Shown in pieces: positions 5,421-5,467 of a DNA stretch of 5,467 nt. The position numbers were made by a program, and so were the translations under genes. Origin of the DNA: Gallionella sp. (GTDB lineage Bacteria > Pseudomonadota > Gammaproteobacteria > Burkholderiales > Gallionellaceae). The stretch is taken from NCBI GenBank assembly GCA_017880945.1, contig JADGRM010000151.1:1-5467 (forward strand), written 5' to 3'. The notes under the pieces were generated by a model. It saw only the letters and a program-made list of their open reading frames with translations, did not search any database and was not told the DNA's origin. Within the stretch, counting starts at the first letter, position 1. Every line of letters starts with the position of its first letter.

Positions 5421-5467
5421 TTAATGTGCGAATTGTTTGACGAAGTCCCGCGCAGCATCGCGTTGAT
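5421..5467 (-). CDS. Possible C-terminal end of an upstream gene (partial)
   Basis: On the minus strand the frame entering at the window edge reads QRDAARDFVKQFAH followed by TAA (5421-5423). The residues are mixed charged/hydrophobic with helical spacing, as expected of a protein C-terminus, and the stop lies 33 bases before the flavoprotein start. A second frame is also open until TAA at about 5407, so the choice is tentative. Too short to identify. Confidence 0.3.
   Translation of the reverse strand, partial: QRDAARDFVKQFAH

Overview
The window looks like a piece of a Gram-negative proteobacterial chromosome. Protein character (LemA / TPM / RNase Z-like operon, HI0933-type flavoprotein) and moderately high GC suggest a betaproteobacterium, perhaps near the Nitrosomonadales/Gallionellaceae. 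That placement is an impression from the sequence, not a database result.

Left part (1-1007, + strand): a run-down accessory region. It begins inside a gene made of almost identical 96-bp tandem repeats, each encoding a 32-residue pentatricopeptide-repeat (PPR)-like helical hairpin. PPR proteins are mostly RNA-binding proteins of eukaryotic organelles and are rare in bacteria. The array is read cleanly for three complete units, is then broken by a 4-bp duplication and further 2-bp indels, and fades out at about 526. It is followed directly by a frameshifted remnant of an AraC-type DNA-binding domain (about 548-817) and about 190 bp with no recognisable content. The sharpest observation is that the few amino-acid differences between the PPR copies fall largely on the positions that determine base recognition in organellar PPR proteins.

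Middle part (1008-4016, - strand): a tight four-gene operon, read right to left. It encodes a LemA lipoprotein, a secreted membrane-anchored TPM (YgcG-like) protein with a glycine-rich tail, a second soluble TPM-domain protein, and a metallo-beta-lactamase-fold hydrolase of the RNase Z type. Genes abut or overlap by a few bases (TAA directly followed by ATG, stop/start overlap, gap of about 20 bp), which implies co-transcription and translational coupling. LemA and TPM proteins are a widespread envelope-associated pair of uncertain biochemical role.

Right part (4017-5467, - strand): a short intergenic segment carries two GC-rich palindromes of a REP-like kind. Beyond it lies a complete BaiN/HI0933-family FAD-dependent oxidoreductase, and at the right edge the possible last codons of another gene on the same strand.
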